Part shown: one piece after another, positions 7,723 to 13,548 of the stretch | How positions within the stretch are numbered: position 1 is the stretch's first letter | How the letters are laid out: the number at the start of each line of letters is the position of its first letter | IMG/VR virus record: IMGVR_UViG_3300009009_000052 | Location: 1-21,590 of that record | Source of the DNA: a virus | DNA length: 21,590 bases | Reading direction: 5' to 3' (one strand) | Translations under genes and position numbers: made by a program | The notes under the pieces: generated by a model | Seen by the model: only the letters and a program-made list of their open reading frames with translations | Told to the model about the DNA's origin: nothing | The model's database searches: none

Positions 7723-8385
7723 TTATTCAGCCATATTACATGGTGCTATATGGATGCACTGCGTCCGGTTTGATATCCAGCTCGCAAGTCCAACCATGCG
7801 CCTGCCCTCACACTCCAATCGGAGATTGGTATGAAGCTCTCCGGTAAAGTAGTCCGTCTTTTCGAGGACGCTGGACGGATAGAGCACCTCGTATTCAGCT
7901 CCCTCGATGTCCATCTTCATCAGCCTACAACGGTCAATGCGCAAGATATCAAAGACCTGATCCAACGGAAATGCTGGCACCTCGACTTCATAGTGATGTT
8001 CGGGATTGAACGTGCACTTACTGGTGCTTCCTCCTGAGAAGTCTTTCGACACGATGAATTTCACCGACTTCTGCCCCGGCGCTGAAACACAATAAGGGAA
8101 GACCTCAACGTTCAGGGTAGAATTCAAAACTATATTTTTGCTTAAGGTGGCAACCGTCTTTGGGATGGGCTCGATAGCTATAACGCGAGTCTTCGGGAAC
8201 AGCTTGGCGATCACGATAGAAAAGAAGCCCTCGTTCGCCCCGACATCAACGATAACGTCGCCGTCCCGGAACTCTATTCCTTTCTCGAACACCTTGTAGT
8301 TGTCTGAGAAGATTTCCTCTACCAACTGAGGAGCTGTCTTCGTGTCCATGAATTCAAGCTTCTGCCCTCTGAATTCCTTTATCAT
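7723..8385 (-). CDS. FkbM-family SAM-dependent methyltransferase
   Basis: 220 aa. ATG 8385 overlaps the upstream stop as ATGA and has AGGAGA. Class I methyltransferase motifs: motif I VDVGANEGFFSIV (46-58), acidic post-I IEPIPKT (71-77), and the FkbM signature MKMDIEGAEYEVL (156-168). FkbM enzymes O-methylate sugars or small molecules; in phages they may modify glycans or metabolites. The C-terminus (SWISNRTQCIHIAPCNMAE) is short and unusual. The gene is wedged between the TerS-like gene and TerL, within the packaging operon, which is not a standard place for it, and translational coupling implies late expression. The substrate is not deducible. Confidence 0.85.
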   Translation of the reverse strand: MIKEFRGQKLEFMDTKTAPQLVEEIFSDNYKVFEKGIEFRDGDVIVDVGANEGFFSIVIAKLFPKTRVIAIEPIPKTVATLSKNIVLNSTLNVEVFPYCVSAPGQKSVKFIVSKDFSGGSTSKCTFNPEHHYEVEVPAFPLDQVFDILRIDRCRLMKMDIEGAEYEVLYPSSVLEKTDYFTGELHTNLRLECEGRRMVGLASWISNRTQCIHIAPCNMAE

Positions 8386-8990
8386 ACACTCTCCTGTGGT
8401 ATGGTTTCGATTGGCTTAATGATTTCTGGCGGACTATCCGGTTCCGGCTCGGTCTCTATGGGAACCAAATCTGAATTTGGATTCATGGCGTGTTCTATCT
8501 GGCGGGTGTCCAGTCCATCGGCGGTTTGCTCTGCAACCGGGGTGTCGTGGAGTCCCTTTAAGATAACAAAGTAACTGGGGTCTCCTCCGCCCATCCCGTC
8601 CCCTCTCTTCAGCTTCGAGGCCATGATAGCAGACTCCATCTTAAACATCTCTTTCATCATGGTGACGAACTGCTTGTCATCCTCCTTCATCAGCTTCTTC
8701 AGCTTCCTACGACCACCGACCGTTCGATAAATCCACCGCATGTCCTTGAGGAGCTTGTAGGCTTCGTCGTCATTGCCAAGGATTGACAGTTCTTCAGCCT
8801 CAGACTGGGACATCGCCTGTTTCTCTTCTTTCTTGGATAGATTGTTTTCTTTGATTCCGTTGAAGTTGTCGAGGATTTCTGAGTCTTTCGAAACACGCCC
8901 TACCTTGGATTTCAAAAGAGCTTTCTGCTTCCGGACTTCGTCCCTCCGGTTCTGTGCGTATACTCGCATCTTTTCTTTACTTAATGGCAT
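8382..8990 (-). CDS. Probable terminase small subunit
   Basis: 202 aa from ATG 8990, chosen because GGAGG lies 7 nt upstream (an upstream TTG in frame would place the ribosome site inside the gene). The N-terminus is basic and helical (MPLSKEKMRVYAQNRRDEVR, KQKALLKSK), suited to DNA binding. The central region KDMRWIYRTVGGRRKLKKLM and KQFVTMMKEMFKMESAIMA resembles segments I associate with small terminases of short-tailed phages. The C-terminus is acidic and Pro-rich (EPEPDSPPEIIKPIETIPQE). Being the first gene of the packaging block upstream of TerL supports the call. No HTH motif is unambiguous. Confidence 0.5.
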   Translation of the reverse strand: MPLSKEKMRVYAQNRRDEVRKQKALLKSKVGRVSKDSEILDNFNGIKENNLSKKEEKQAMSQSEAEELSILGNDDEAYKLLKDMRWIYRTVGGRRKLKKLMKEDDKQFVTMMKEMFKMESAIMASKLKRGDGMGGGDPSYFVILKGLHDTPVAEQTADGLDTRQIEHAMNPNSDLVPIETEPEPDSPPEIIKPIETIPQESV

Positions 8991-9009
8991 GAGTAACCTC
9001 CGGAACCTC

Positions 9010-9038
9010 AACTACACTAATAAGTTACCGCGTGTCAA
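9010..9038 (-). promoter_or_regulatory. Possible promoter for the head operon
   Basis: A perfect TTGACA (9038-9033) is followed after 16 nt by TGTAGT (9016-9011), four of six matches to TATAAT. Transcription would start very close to the GGAGG of the TerS-like gene, so the leader would be very short; treat as weak. Confidence 0.3.
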
Positions 9039-9067
9039 CCTTTTTCTTTTTCAACTCTCCGAAAAGC

Positions 9068-9079
9068 GCAACGCGTTGC
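9068..9079. repeat. Dispersed palindrome copy 1
   Basis: GCAACGCGTTGC, a perfect 12-bp palindrome with a 2-bp centre, upstream of the head operon. Relative of the 13-bp GCAAC-N3-GTTGC copies elsewhere. Confidence 0.55.
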
Positions 9080-9134
9080 AACGGCATGAGGCTTTCCTGT
9101 GGTCAGAGAAATATCCAATAAATTCAACAAAAAC

Positions 9135-9147
9135 GCAACGGAGTTGC
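9135..9147. repeat. Dispersed palindrome copy 2
   Basis: GCAACGGAGTTGC, identical to the copy at 11596-11608. TTGACTCTT begins 10 nt to its right. Confidence 0.6.
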
Positions 9148-9164
9148 ATGGTTAAAATTGACTC

Positions 9165-9201
9165 TTCTTAATATAGTATATGTAATATACTATATTAAGA
9201 A
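9165..9201. repeat. Perfect AT-rich 16-bp inverted repeat with 5-nt spacer
   Basis: TTCTTAATATAGTATA (9165-9180) and TATACTATATTAAGAA (9186-9201) around TGTAA. It lies between the 3' end of the small-gene operon and the head operon. It could be a protein-binding site or a hairpin at the operon boundary; there is no GC stem or U-tract of a classic terminator. Confidence 0.7.
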
Positions 9202-9205
9202 CTAT

Positions 9206-9445
9206 CTACTGTTTCCTATCTTCGAAGCGTCCTATCCCCTGCTTCTCCTTATCTTTCAAGGAAGACCCATAAAAATCTCTCGACCAAATTATCGGAGGTT
9301 CTCCACCGGCCTGACTCTCTGCATCGCGTTCCTTATCCCACAACTTTGACTTGCACTTGGGACAGATACGAACCTCCGCCCCCCGCGGCGTCCAAATCCA
9401 CCCACATCTCTTACACACAAGTTTTATAAGATTAACAATCTTCAT
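9206..9445 (-). CDS. Zinc-ribbon protein (79 aa)
   Basis: Residues ~10-40 hold C-K-R-C-G and, 18 residues on, C-P-K-C, with aromatic and basic residues between (GWIWTPRGAEVRI): a zinc ribbon. The remainder is charged and lacks a recognisable domain. The ATG at 9445 overlaps the previous stop as ATGA and has little Shine-Dalgarno of its own, so translation depends on coupling. It is the last gene of the leftward small-gene operon. Such stand-alone ribbons in phages bind nucleic acid or protein; the partner is unknown. Confidence 0.7.
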   Translation of the reverse strand: MKIVNLIKLVCKRCGWIWTPRGAEVRICPKCKSKLWDKERDAESQAGGEPPIIWSRDFYGSSLKDKEKQGIGRFEDRKQ

Positions 9446-9672
9446 ATAAACATACCCTTCTGGGCTTCAATATATTCGGCGAGCTTCTTCTGGGCAATCG
9501 CCTGATTGTGCCGATACCATCTTTCATTGGGATATCTTTCCACCGGGATATCGAGAATTCCCTGCCAGTATTCAACAACCGTTCCAGTCGCATGTGCATC
9601 CGCTTCAAATATGTCCATCGTACCCAAAACGGCGGGAAACTTTTTATATTTCCTGTAATGTATCTCGTTCAT
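9442..9672 (-). CDS. Small unknown protein (76 aa)
   Basis: ATG 9672 overlaps the upstream stop (ATGA) and is preceded by GGAGG of the recurring junction sequence. The sequence (MNEIHYRKYKKFPAVLGTMD..., WYRHNQAIAQKKLAEYIEAQKGMFI) is soluble, with a helical C-terminus. No motif is recognised. Coupled upstream and downstream within the leftward operon. Confidence 0.6.
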   Translation of the reverse strand: MNEIHYRKYKKFPAVLGTMDIFEADAHATGTVVEYWQGILDIPVERYPNERWYRHNQAIAQKKLAEYIEAQKGMFI

Positions 9673-9869
9673 CCCTTTGCCTCCATTGCCTCCGACTCAT
9701 CAGTAATAGTAATACCAGCTCCAATACAAGCAGTCTGAACATCCCAAATCATCTGTTGAATTAGATTCTGTCGGTCGTACTGATTATTAATAATTACGTG
9801 AGCCATAGGATTAGCAAAAACTCCTGCGCACATAATTGCTACCATGTTCATCGCATCTGCTCTTTTCAT
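9669..9869 (-). CDS. Small unknown protein (66 aa)
   Basis: Start at ATG 9869 because of GGAGGGG 5 nt upstream and ATGA overlap with the previous gene; a longer in-frame reading to 9995 has no ribosome site. Sequence MKRADAMNMVAIMCAGVFAN..., ending EAMEAKG. Residues 8-20 are moderately hydrophobic. The pattern of a short protein with a hydrophobic N-terminal helix and an acidic C-terminus is common for phage early proteins of unknown role. Confidence 0.6.
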   Translation of the reverse strand: MKRADAMNMVAIMCAGVFANPMAHVIINNQYDRQNLIQQMIWDVQTACIGAGITITDESEAMEAKG

Positions 9870-10156
9870 TTCCCCTCCATTGCCTTCAGGAAGTCCCTCG
9901 CTGCTATGGCGAAGGCTCCGTTGTCGTCTTTCATAAATTCTAATATATACAAGAACAGCCCATAATTTGGTGGAAGCGAACAAACAAACTTCCATAACAA
10001 ATCTTTCTCATTCATCAGCTTCAACAACTGCACCCTTCCGGCTTCGGATGTGAAGTCGGGATTGGTATGATATCCGAGAGTCCCTTCTTCCCACCACTCA
10101 ATCCACAGCAGTCCGCAAAGCTCCTTGTTGAGTTCATCCTTTTCTTGTTGAGTCAT
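9866..10156 (-). CDS. Unknown protein (96 aa)
   Basis: ATG 10156 with GGAGGGG from the junction repeat. The sequence MTQQEKDELNKELCGLLWIE... with WWEEGTLGYHTNPDFTSEAG and a helical C-terminal half (FLYILEFMKDDNGAFAIAARDFLKAMEGK) looks like a small globular phage protein. I recall similar phage-encoded W-E-x-P-D-F-type proteins but cannot name a family. ATGA overlap with the next gene. Function unknown. Confidence 0.65.
   Translation of the reverse strand: MTQQEKDELNKELCGLLWIEWWEEGTLGYHTNPDFTSEAGRVQLLKLMNEKDLLWKFVCSLPPNYGLFLYILEFMKDDNGAFAIAARDFLKAMEGK
9867..9886 (-). repeat. Gene-junction repeat copy
   Basis: Read on the minus strand: AAGGCAATGGAGGGGAAATG, providing ribosome site and start codon of the 66-aa gene and the last codons of the gene before it. 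Identical to 10154-10173 and 10348-10367. Confidence 0.75.
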
Positions 10157-10173
10157 TTCCCCTCCATTGCCTT
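10154..10173 (-). repeat. Gene-junction repeat copy
   Basis: AAGGCAATGGAGGGGAAATG on the minus strand. Here the upstream gene has already stopped, so the repeat is kept although it is not coding on that side. Confidence 0.75.
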
Positions 10174-10182
10174 GCGATTGAG

Positions 10183-10350
10183 TTATAAATCTTCATCTCC
10201 ATAATAAGCTCGACCCCGTTCTTCTGGTGATAGGTCAAAAAAAGAATCTACCCCATTACGCTCACATTCTGTTTCCATTCGTGCCGCTCGTTCTTCTGCT
10301 GGTAAATCCCAAAATCCATTATTAACAGTTGTGTTAAGTTTTTCTCTCAT
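10183..10350 (-). CDS. Small protein with an internal duplication (55 aa)
   Basis: ATG 10350 follows GGAGGGG of the junction repeat. The product MREKLNTTVNNGFWDLPAEE continues RAARMETECERNGVDSFFDL and SPEERGRAYYGDEDL. Two copies of F-[WF]-D-L-x-x-E-E-R (residues 13-21 and 37-45) form an internal repeat about 24 residues apart. Small and acidic; no known family. Too short to be picked up by a 60-residue ORF cut-off, but start, ribosome site and spacing match its neighbours. Confidence 0.6.
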   Translation of the reverse strand: MREKLNTTVNNGFWDLPAEERAARMETECERNGVDSFFDLSPEERGRAYYGDEDL

Positions 10351-10367
10351 TTCCCCTCCATTGCCTT
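10348..10367 (-). repeat. Gene-junction repeat copy
   Basis: AAGGCAATGGAGGGGAAATG on the minus strand; ribosome site and start of the 55-aa gene, abutting the TGA of the 114-aa gene. Confidence 0.75.
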
Positions 10368-10711
10368 CAATAGTCTTGTAATAATGTTTGAATCCTTAAA
10401 CGATCAGCAATAGCATTTTCCTCTGTCGTTACTTCCTTTGCTCGTAAAATAGCCTCTCGTTCTAATCTTTTTGATTCAACCAATAGGTTAAAATCATCTT
10501 CCCATTTTCCGCTATGAAGCCAACCATAAGCTTCCGTCCATCCGGGTTGACCACCTATAATTCCATAAACTTCTACGGTTCGATTGCCTTCTTCTTTGTC
10601 AAGAAGATAAACACGAAAGGTTTTACCTCTTGCGTGTTGACCACTAACAAATTCTAACTTTCCAATCTTATCATTTCCGAATAATTCAGCATATTCTCTT
10701 GCACCATTCAT
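10367..10711 (-). CDS. Unknown protein (114 aa)
   Basis: ATG 10711 with GGAGGTGGG upstream (variant junction repeat) and ATGA overlap with the previous gene. The N-terminal two-thirds look like a small beta-rich domain (KIGKLEFVSGQHARGKTFRV, TVEVYGIIGGQPGWTEAYGW), and the C-terminus is a charged helix (LLVESKRLEREAILRAKEVT). I do not recognise the family. No Cys, no membrane segment. Confidence 0.65.
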   Translation of the reverse strand: MNGAREYAELFGNDKIGKLEFVSGQHARGKTFRVYLLDKEEGNRTVEVYGIIGGQPGWTEAYGWLHSGKWEDDFNLLVESKRLEREAILRAKEVTTEENAIADRLRIQTLLQDY

Positions 10712-10908
10712 TTTCCCACCTCCATTGCCTTGATGTAGCTGCCAATTTCAATTGTTAAGTTATTAACTGGCATAGAGCATGTTTTATTCAGGTATTTCAG
10801 CCAGCCTTCCAGCTTCTTGACTTGCTCGCACTTTTCATAATATGCTTTCCGCAAAATGTCTTCCGTTTTATTAACTTCCGACAAATCTTCTGAATGTGAT
10901 GGTAACAT
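10708..10908 (-). CDS. Small helical unknown protein (66 aa)
   Basis: ATG 10908 after AAAGGAGG. The sequence is mostly charged helix (EVNKTEDILRKAYYEKCEQV, KKLEGWLKYLNKT), coiled-coil-like, ending AMEVGK. No motif recognised. Sits between the ASCH gene and the 114-aa gene in the leftward operon. Confidence 0.6.
   Translation of the reverse strand: MLPSHSEDLSEVNKTEDILRKAYYEKCEQVKKLEGWLKYLNKTCSMPVNNLTIEIGSYIKAMEVGK
10709..10731 (-). repeat. Variant gene-junction repeat
   Basis: Minus-strand AAGGCAATGGAGG followed by TGGGAAAATG: the same core as the 20-bp repeats with a 3-nt longer spacer before the start codon. Confidence 0.6.
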
Positions 10909-10927
10909 ATTCCTCCTTTGTCTGTGG

Positions 10928-11305
10928 TCATAATAATTCCTTTTGAAGTTCCCATTTTATCAGCAGCCCCCAAAACGGCAGGCCGTGAGTTTTCCTGAAA
11001 AAGTCGTAGAACTTTTTCGCTGATTTAAATCCATCTGCCCTAATAAATCTGATTTCCTCCGCAAGGGGAAGCAGTCTTACCCCGACAACAATTTCATAAT
11101 GTTCTTCAATACATATCGGCTCAACGCTCGTACAAGTCCCCTCTCCGAGTTTCTTGCAATATTGTGTTCTCATCCCTGTATAGAGATAAAGCGTCTGCCC
11201 CGGTCTCGGATTCTTACAGTCTTTCCGTAGCGCCCGGATCGTCTGTTTCTTCTCGCCGGAAGCAACCTTGTCGGAAAACTCTTTTTTAAAGTTTAGGGCT
11301 GGCAT
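10928..11305 (-). CDS. ASCH-domain protein
   Basis: 125 aa, ATG 11305 after GGAAGGAG. The sequence has the ASCH/PUA-like signature: an N-terminal FKKEFSDKVASGEKKQTIRA (K-x-T-x-R with Gly before it), then KNPRPGQTLYLYTGMRTQYC, a later beta-rich segment and a C-terminal LPFWGLLIKWE strand. ASCH domains bind RNA or modified nucleosides; YqfB of E. coli is an N4-acetylcytidine amidohydrolase of this fold. Phage ASCH proteins of this size are common, with mostly unproven function. It is the first gene after the leftward promoter, so probably expressed early and strongly. Confidence 0.8.
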   Translation of the reverse strand: MPALNFKKEFSDKVASGEKKQTIRALRKDCKNPRPGQTLYLYTGMRTQYCKKLGEGTCTSVEPICIEEHYEIVVGVRLLPLAEEIRFIRADGFKSAKKFYDFFRKTHGLPFWGLLIKWELQKELL

Positions 11306-11457
11306 TTCACTCCTTCCTTGCCGGTGTCGGCATCATTCTTCTGGCAACCTATCCGGCACTACTTCTTTGATTATTTTCCCGCATTATCCGGCCTTCTGCG
11401 GGTCTTGCTGGCGATCATGCGGTTCCCCAACCGTGCCGTACCAGTTCAGTAGACTTA

Positions 11458-11486
11458 TATATATTACCTATAGGTAAGGAGGTCAA
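11458..11486 (-). promoter_or_regulatory. Leftward sigma70-type promoter with operator in its spacer
   Basis: Minus strand: -35 TTGACC (11486-11481), 17-nt spacer, -10 TATATA (11463-11458). The spacer contains the perfect 14-bp palindrome TTACCTATAGGTAA (11477-11464), positioned exactly where a repressor would block RNA polymerase. It would give a leader of about 145 nt ahead of the ASCH gene. Confidence 0.6.
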
Positions 11487-11595
11487 GGATTATTTTTTAT
11501 TATTTTCCGGAGATGATTTCTGTGGCAGAAAAGAGAAATGTGGTCTACCTCATACTGTAGCTCTGTTATAAATACTGGTATGCTTTATTAACAGC

Positions 11596-11608
11596 GCAAC
11601 GGAGTTGC
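11596..11608. repeat. Dispersed palindrome copy 3
   Basis: GCAACGGAGTTGC, extended by one pair to CGCAACGGAGTTGCG. TTAACA (11588-11593) precedes it by 2 nt, as at copies 4 and 5. Confidence 0.65.
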
Positions 11609-11649
11609 GTACAGATATTCTGAGATGTGATAACTATGTATGGGTGGTA

Positions 11650-12010
11650 TAAAGAGGCTCCATGGCTACCCCCTCCATCGCGCGTCAGGTCACCCCGGTG
11701 GGCCCGGAATAAGCATTCTTTTAAAGCCCTACGGAGAGATAGCTCGCCTCACGAAGGGATAGTCAATGCGCGCTGTGCGCTCACGGAGCCATGACTAAGC
11801 ACGGGCACATAGTCATGATTGAGCGCCGGAGGCAGGGGCCAATGGATATAATAGATGTGCTATGCGCCATATGTGCATGTATGGGCACGATGATCTGTAT
11901 AATGGCCTCGTAGGATGCCCTGAGGGGCACGATCAGGGAGCCGGGCAGGTCATAGTATGGCCTGAAAAGGGCAACATTTTACAAGTCGGGGTATCCTGCC
12001 CGTGGAGAGA
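11650..12010 (+). ncRNA. Hairpin-dense block, candidate structured RNA
   Basis: Several perfect helices can be drawn: GGCTCC (11656-11661) with GGAGCC (11785-11790); CATGACTA (11790-11797) with TAGTCATG (11810-11817); TGCCC-TGAG-GGGCA nested inside TGATC/GATCA (about 11891-11934); CGGGCAGG (11942-11949) with CCTGCCCG (about 11995-12002), enclosing AGGTCAT-AGT-ATGGCCT. The block is GC-rich within AT-richer flanks and has no good ORF. Strand is assumed from the rightward RNA downstream. No known RNA family is recognised and there is no covariation to prove it. Confidence 0.35.
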
Positions 12011-12387
12011 GGGCACTGGTTGTAATGATATCAAGGGGATATAAAAAGGGTAGTTTGTCAAATAGAAGTTGACAGGGAGAGCCGGGAGAGCGGAGATGTA
12101 CGTTTAGTTGTACTGTTATTAGTACTTCTGTGTGTGGAAGGTGTCGTTTTGGTGCTTTCTGGGGTACTAAATAGCTGGGTATGGTCTTCATTGACAATAG
12201 GGTAATGAGGTCTGTATCTGTTCTTTGGTGATTATATGACTCCGGCGCGCGCTTTTTTGAACAGGTTATTGAGGGGCTTTTGTTCTGTTTCGAGGGTTAT
12301 GGCCTTAGGTCGGCGGATTGTTCCGGCCCTGTGCTCTTTTCGTTAGGCGGTCTATCTTGAGATAGGGCTCGTAGGCCGGTGAAGTCC

Positions 12388-12418
12388 ATTCGACATTAAA
12401 AGTCGAATATTCGACATT
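12388..12418. repeat. Three alternating ATTCGAC half-sites
   Basis: ATTCGACATT (12388-12397), GTCGAAT (12402-12408), ATTCGACATT (12409-12418). The centre forms the perfect palindrome GTCGAATATTCGAC (12402-12415). Operator-like or replication-protein-binding arrangement. Confidence 0.6.
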
Positions 12419-12423
12419 GGAAT

Positions 12424-12451
12424 CCGGTACCGGTTACCCTGAACACCGGTG
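12424..12451. repeat. Two short GC palindromes
   Basis: CCGGTACCGG (12424-12433) and CACCGGTG (12444-12451), ten bases apart, directly after the ATTCGAC cluster. Confidence 0.5.
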
Positions 12452-12461
12452 ACAGGATAAA

Positions 12462-12479
12462 GGAATATTGATAAAAGGG
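12462..12479. repeat. 18-bp direct repeat, copy 1
   Basis: GGAATATTGATAAAAGGG, exact copy at 12598-12615. Confidence 0.75.
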
Positions 12480-12597
12480 GTCTTTTTATTGGCGCGTTGA
12501 GATAGGAGGCGTAAAAAAATAAAATGTCACGTTTTCCTTTGTCGCTGATAATTATGTATCCGGTGGCATCAATTCTAAGGACTCAGGCCGATGTGAT

Positions 12598-12615
12598 GGA
12601 ATATTGATAAAAGGG
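12598..12615. repeat. 18-bp direct repeat, copy 2
   Basis: GGAATATTGATAAAAGGG, 136 bp after copy 1. Confidence 0.75.
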
Positions 12616-12642
12616 TGAATTTAGGCTTTTGTGCGCTTCTGG

Positions 12643-12777
12643 GTGCCGGGACGGGGATAAATAGGCTCCTGAGATGCCCCGGAATCGATTATCTCTGGGT
12701 CAGCCTTATGATGGTATGCCTGATATCTGGCCTTTTGTGTCCGGTGGCCGGGAAGGGGTAAAATAGATAATAGGCTC
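12643..12777. repeat. Degenerate repeat pair GTG(G)CCGGGA...AATAGGCTC
   Basis: A segment beginning GTGCCGGGACGGGGATAA and ending AATAGGCTC (12643-12668) resembles one beginning GTGGCCGGGAAGGGGTAA and ending AATAGGCTC (12744-12777). GAATCGATTAT also occurs twice nearby (12682-12692, 12893-12903). Confidence 0.5.
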
Positions 12778-12797
12778 TTTTGGTGTAACTTGATATC

Positions 12798-12810
12798 GCA
12801 ATGCCGTTGC
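12798..12810. repeat. Dispersed palindrome copy 4 (one mismatch)
   Basis: GCAATGCCGTTGC, preceded by TTGATA (12790-12795) at 2 nt distance. Confidence 0.55.
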
Positions 12811-12825
12811 GCTTTTTATTCTCAA

Positions 12826-12860
12826 CAAGCGGCTTCCTGAATCCGTGCAAGCGGCTTTCT
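12826..12860. repeat. Iteron-like pair CAAGCGGCTTyCT
   Basis: CAAGCGGCTTCCT (12826-12838) and CAAGCGGCTTTCT (12848-12860), same orientation, 22 bp apart (about two helical turns). Confidence 0.55.
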
Positions 12861-12974
12861 ATGAATAGGCCAGTTATCGCCAGATAGAGTCCGAATCGAT
12901 TATAATGCCTCCTGCTGGGCTTTAACTTTTTAAGCTGTCCTTGTCGGTGGTTTTCTTGCGAACAGGCTCTGGGC

Positions 12975-13002
12975 TTGAAAGCGCAACGATGTTGCATATA
13001 AA
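12975..13002 (+). promoter_or_regulatory. Candidate rightward promoter with palindrome in its spacer
   Basis: TTGAAA (12975-12980), 16-nt spacer, TATAAA (12997-13002). The spacer contains GCAACGATGTTGC (12983-12995), copy 5 of the dispersed palindrome. Could drive the structured RNA and the rightward operon. Confidence 0.45.
12983..12995. repeat. Dispersed palindrome copy 5
   Basis: GCAACGATGTTGC lying between -35-like and -10-like hexamers. Confidence 0.6.
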
Positions 13003-13269
13003 TAGAGCGAAAAACGTAACCCTGCTCGCGGTACATTGATTCTATTGGCTCAGCGGGGACACTATCTGTGAATAGCCTATTGCGTAGCGCTCGCAGGGAC
13101 AGAAAATAGACGCTGAAATCAAAAGTTAACAGGAAATTGACCCTGTTTCAGGATGTGTAAAATAAATATGAATAAATATTAAAATATTATCTTCAATTAT
13201 ATCTGCTGATTATAGACTTTGTGTAAAATTAATGTAAATTAATGTTTGACAGGATATCAATTATATAAG

Positions 13270-13548
13270 AAAAGGAACCTACACCTTGAATATATCAAGA
13301 GTGTGACTGAGAGAGGCAAGGGAAACGGCCTCAGTGAGTAAACCCGTAAAACATCTCAGGTGGTTGCCCCGGAAAATATCCGGGGATGGCGCTCCTTGGT
13401 CACTGCTGAAAACCAATAGCCTCAGCAGGGTGCACAACACAACAGGCCGGGGTAAGGTAACGAAACAAGCGTCCCTCACGGGAGTTCACTCCTGTATGAT
13501 AGCGATGGTATCGCGTAGACTCATACAGTGCAAAGCTCACGGGGTGAA
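13270..13548 (+). ncRNA. Highly structured RNA upstream of the rightward operon
   Basis: Successive helices visible: CTTGA-ATATA-TCAAG (13285-13299) inside CAC/GTG; GAGGC...GCCTC with AGT/ACT extension (13306-13335 region); CCCCGG-AAAATAT-CCGGGG (13367-13385); CTGCTGA...TCAGCAG (about 13403-13428), whose loop holds ACCAA able to pair with the preceding TTGGT, a possible pseudoknot; CTGTATGA...TCATACAG (about 13492-13528) enclosing GCGAT-GGT-ATCGC; TCAC-GGG-GTGA (about 13537-13547). Many purine-rich joining segments (GGAAAC, GTAAAAC, GGTAACGAAAC). Flanked upstream by AT-rich sequence and downstream by the hammerhead-like fold. No family recognised; not a tRNA. Confidence 0.55.

Noticed and set aside
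9158-9186. Rightward promoter TTGACT-17-TGTAAT
   Set aside because: Would transcribe only antisense into the leftward operon and its -10 lies in the AT palindrome, where such matches are cheap.
11862-12044. 60-codon ORF in the GC-rich block
   Set aside because: No ribosome site, odd composition (many Gly, Cys, Met), and it runs through strong RNA helices; reads as chance.
12689-13036. 115-codon minus-strand ORF in the control region
   Set aside because: Crosses two dispersed palindromes and several repeats, no ribosome site, unprotein-like composition.
13246-13269. Promoter from TTGACA and TATATAAG
   Set aside because: The two boxes are only 10-12 nt apart, too close for a sigma70 promoter.
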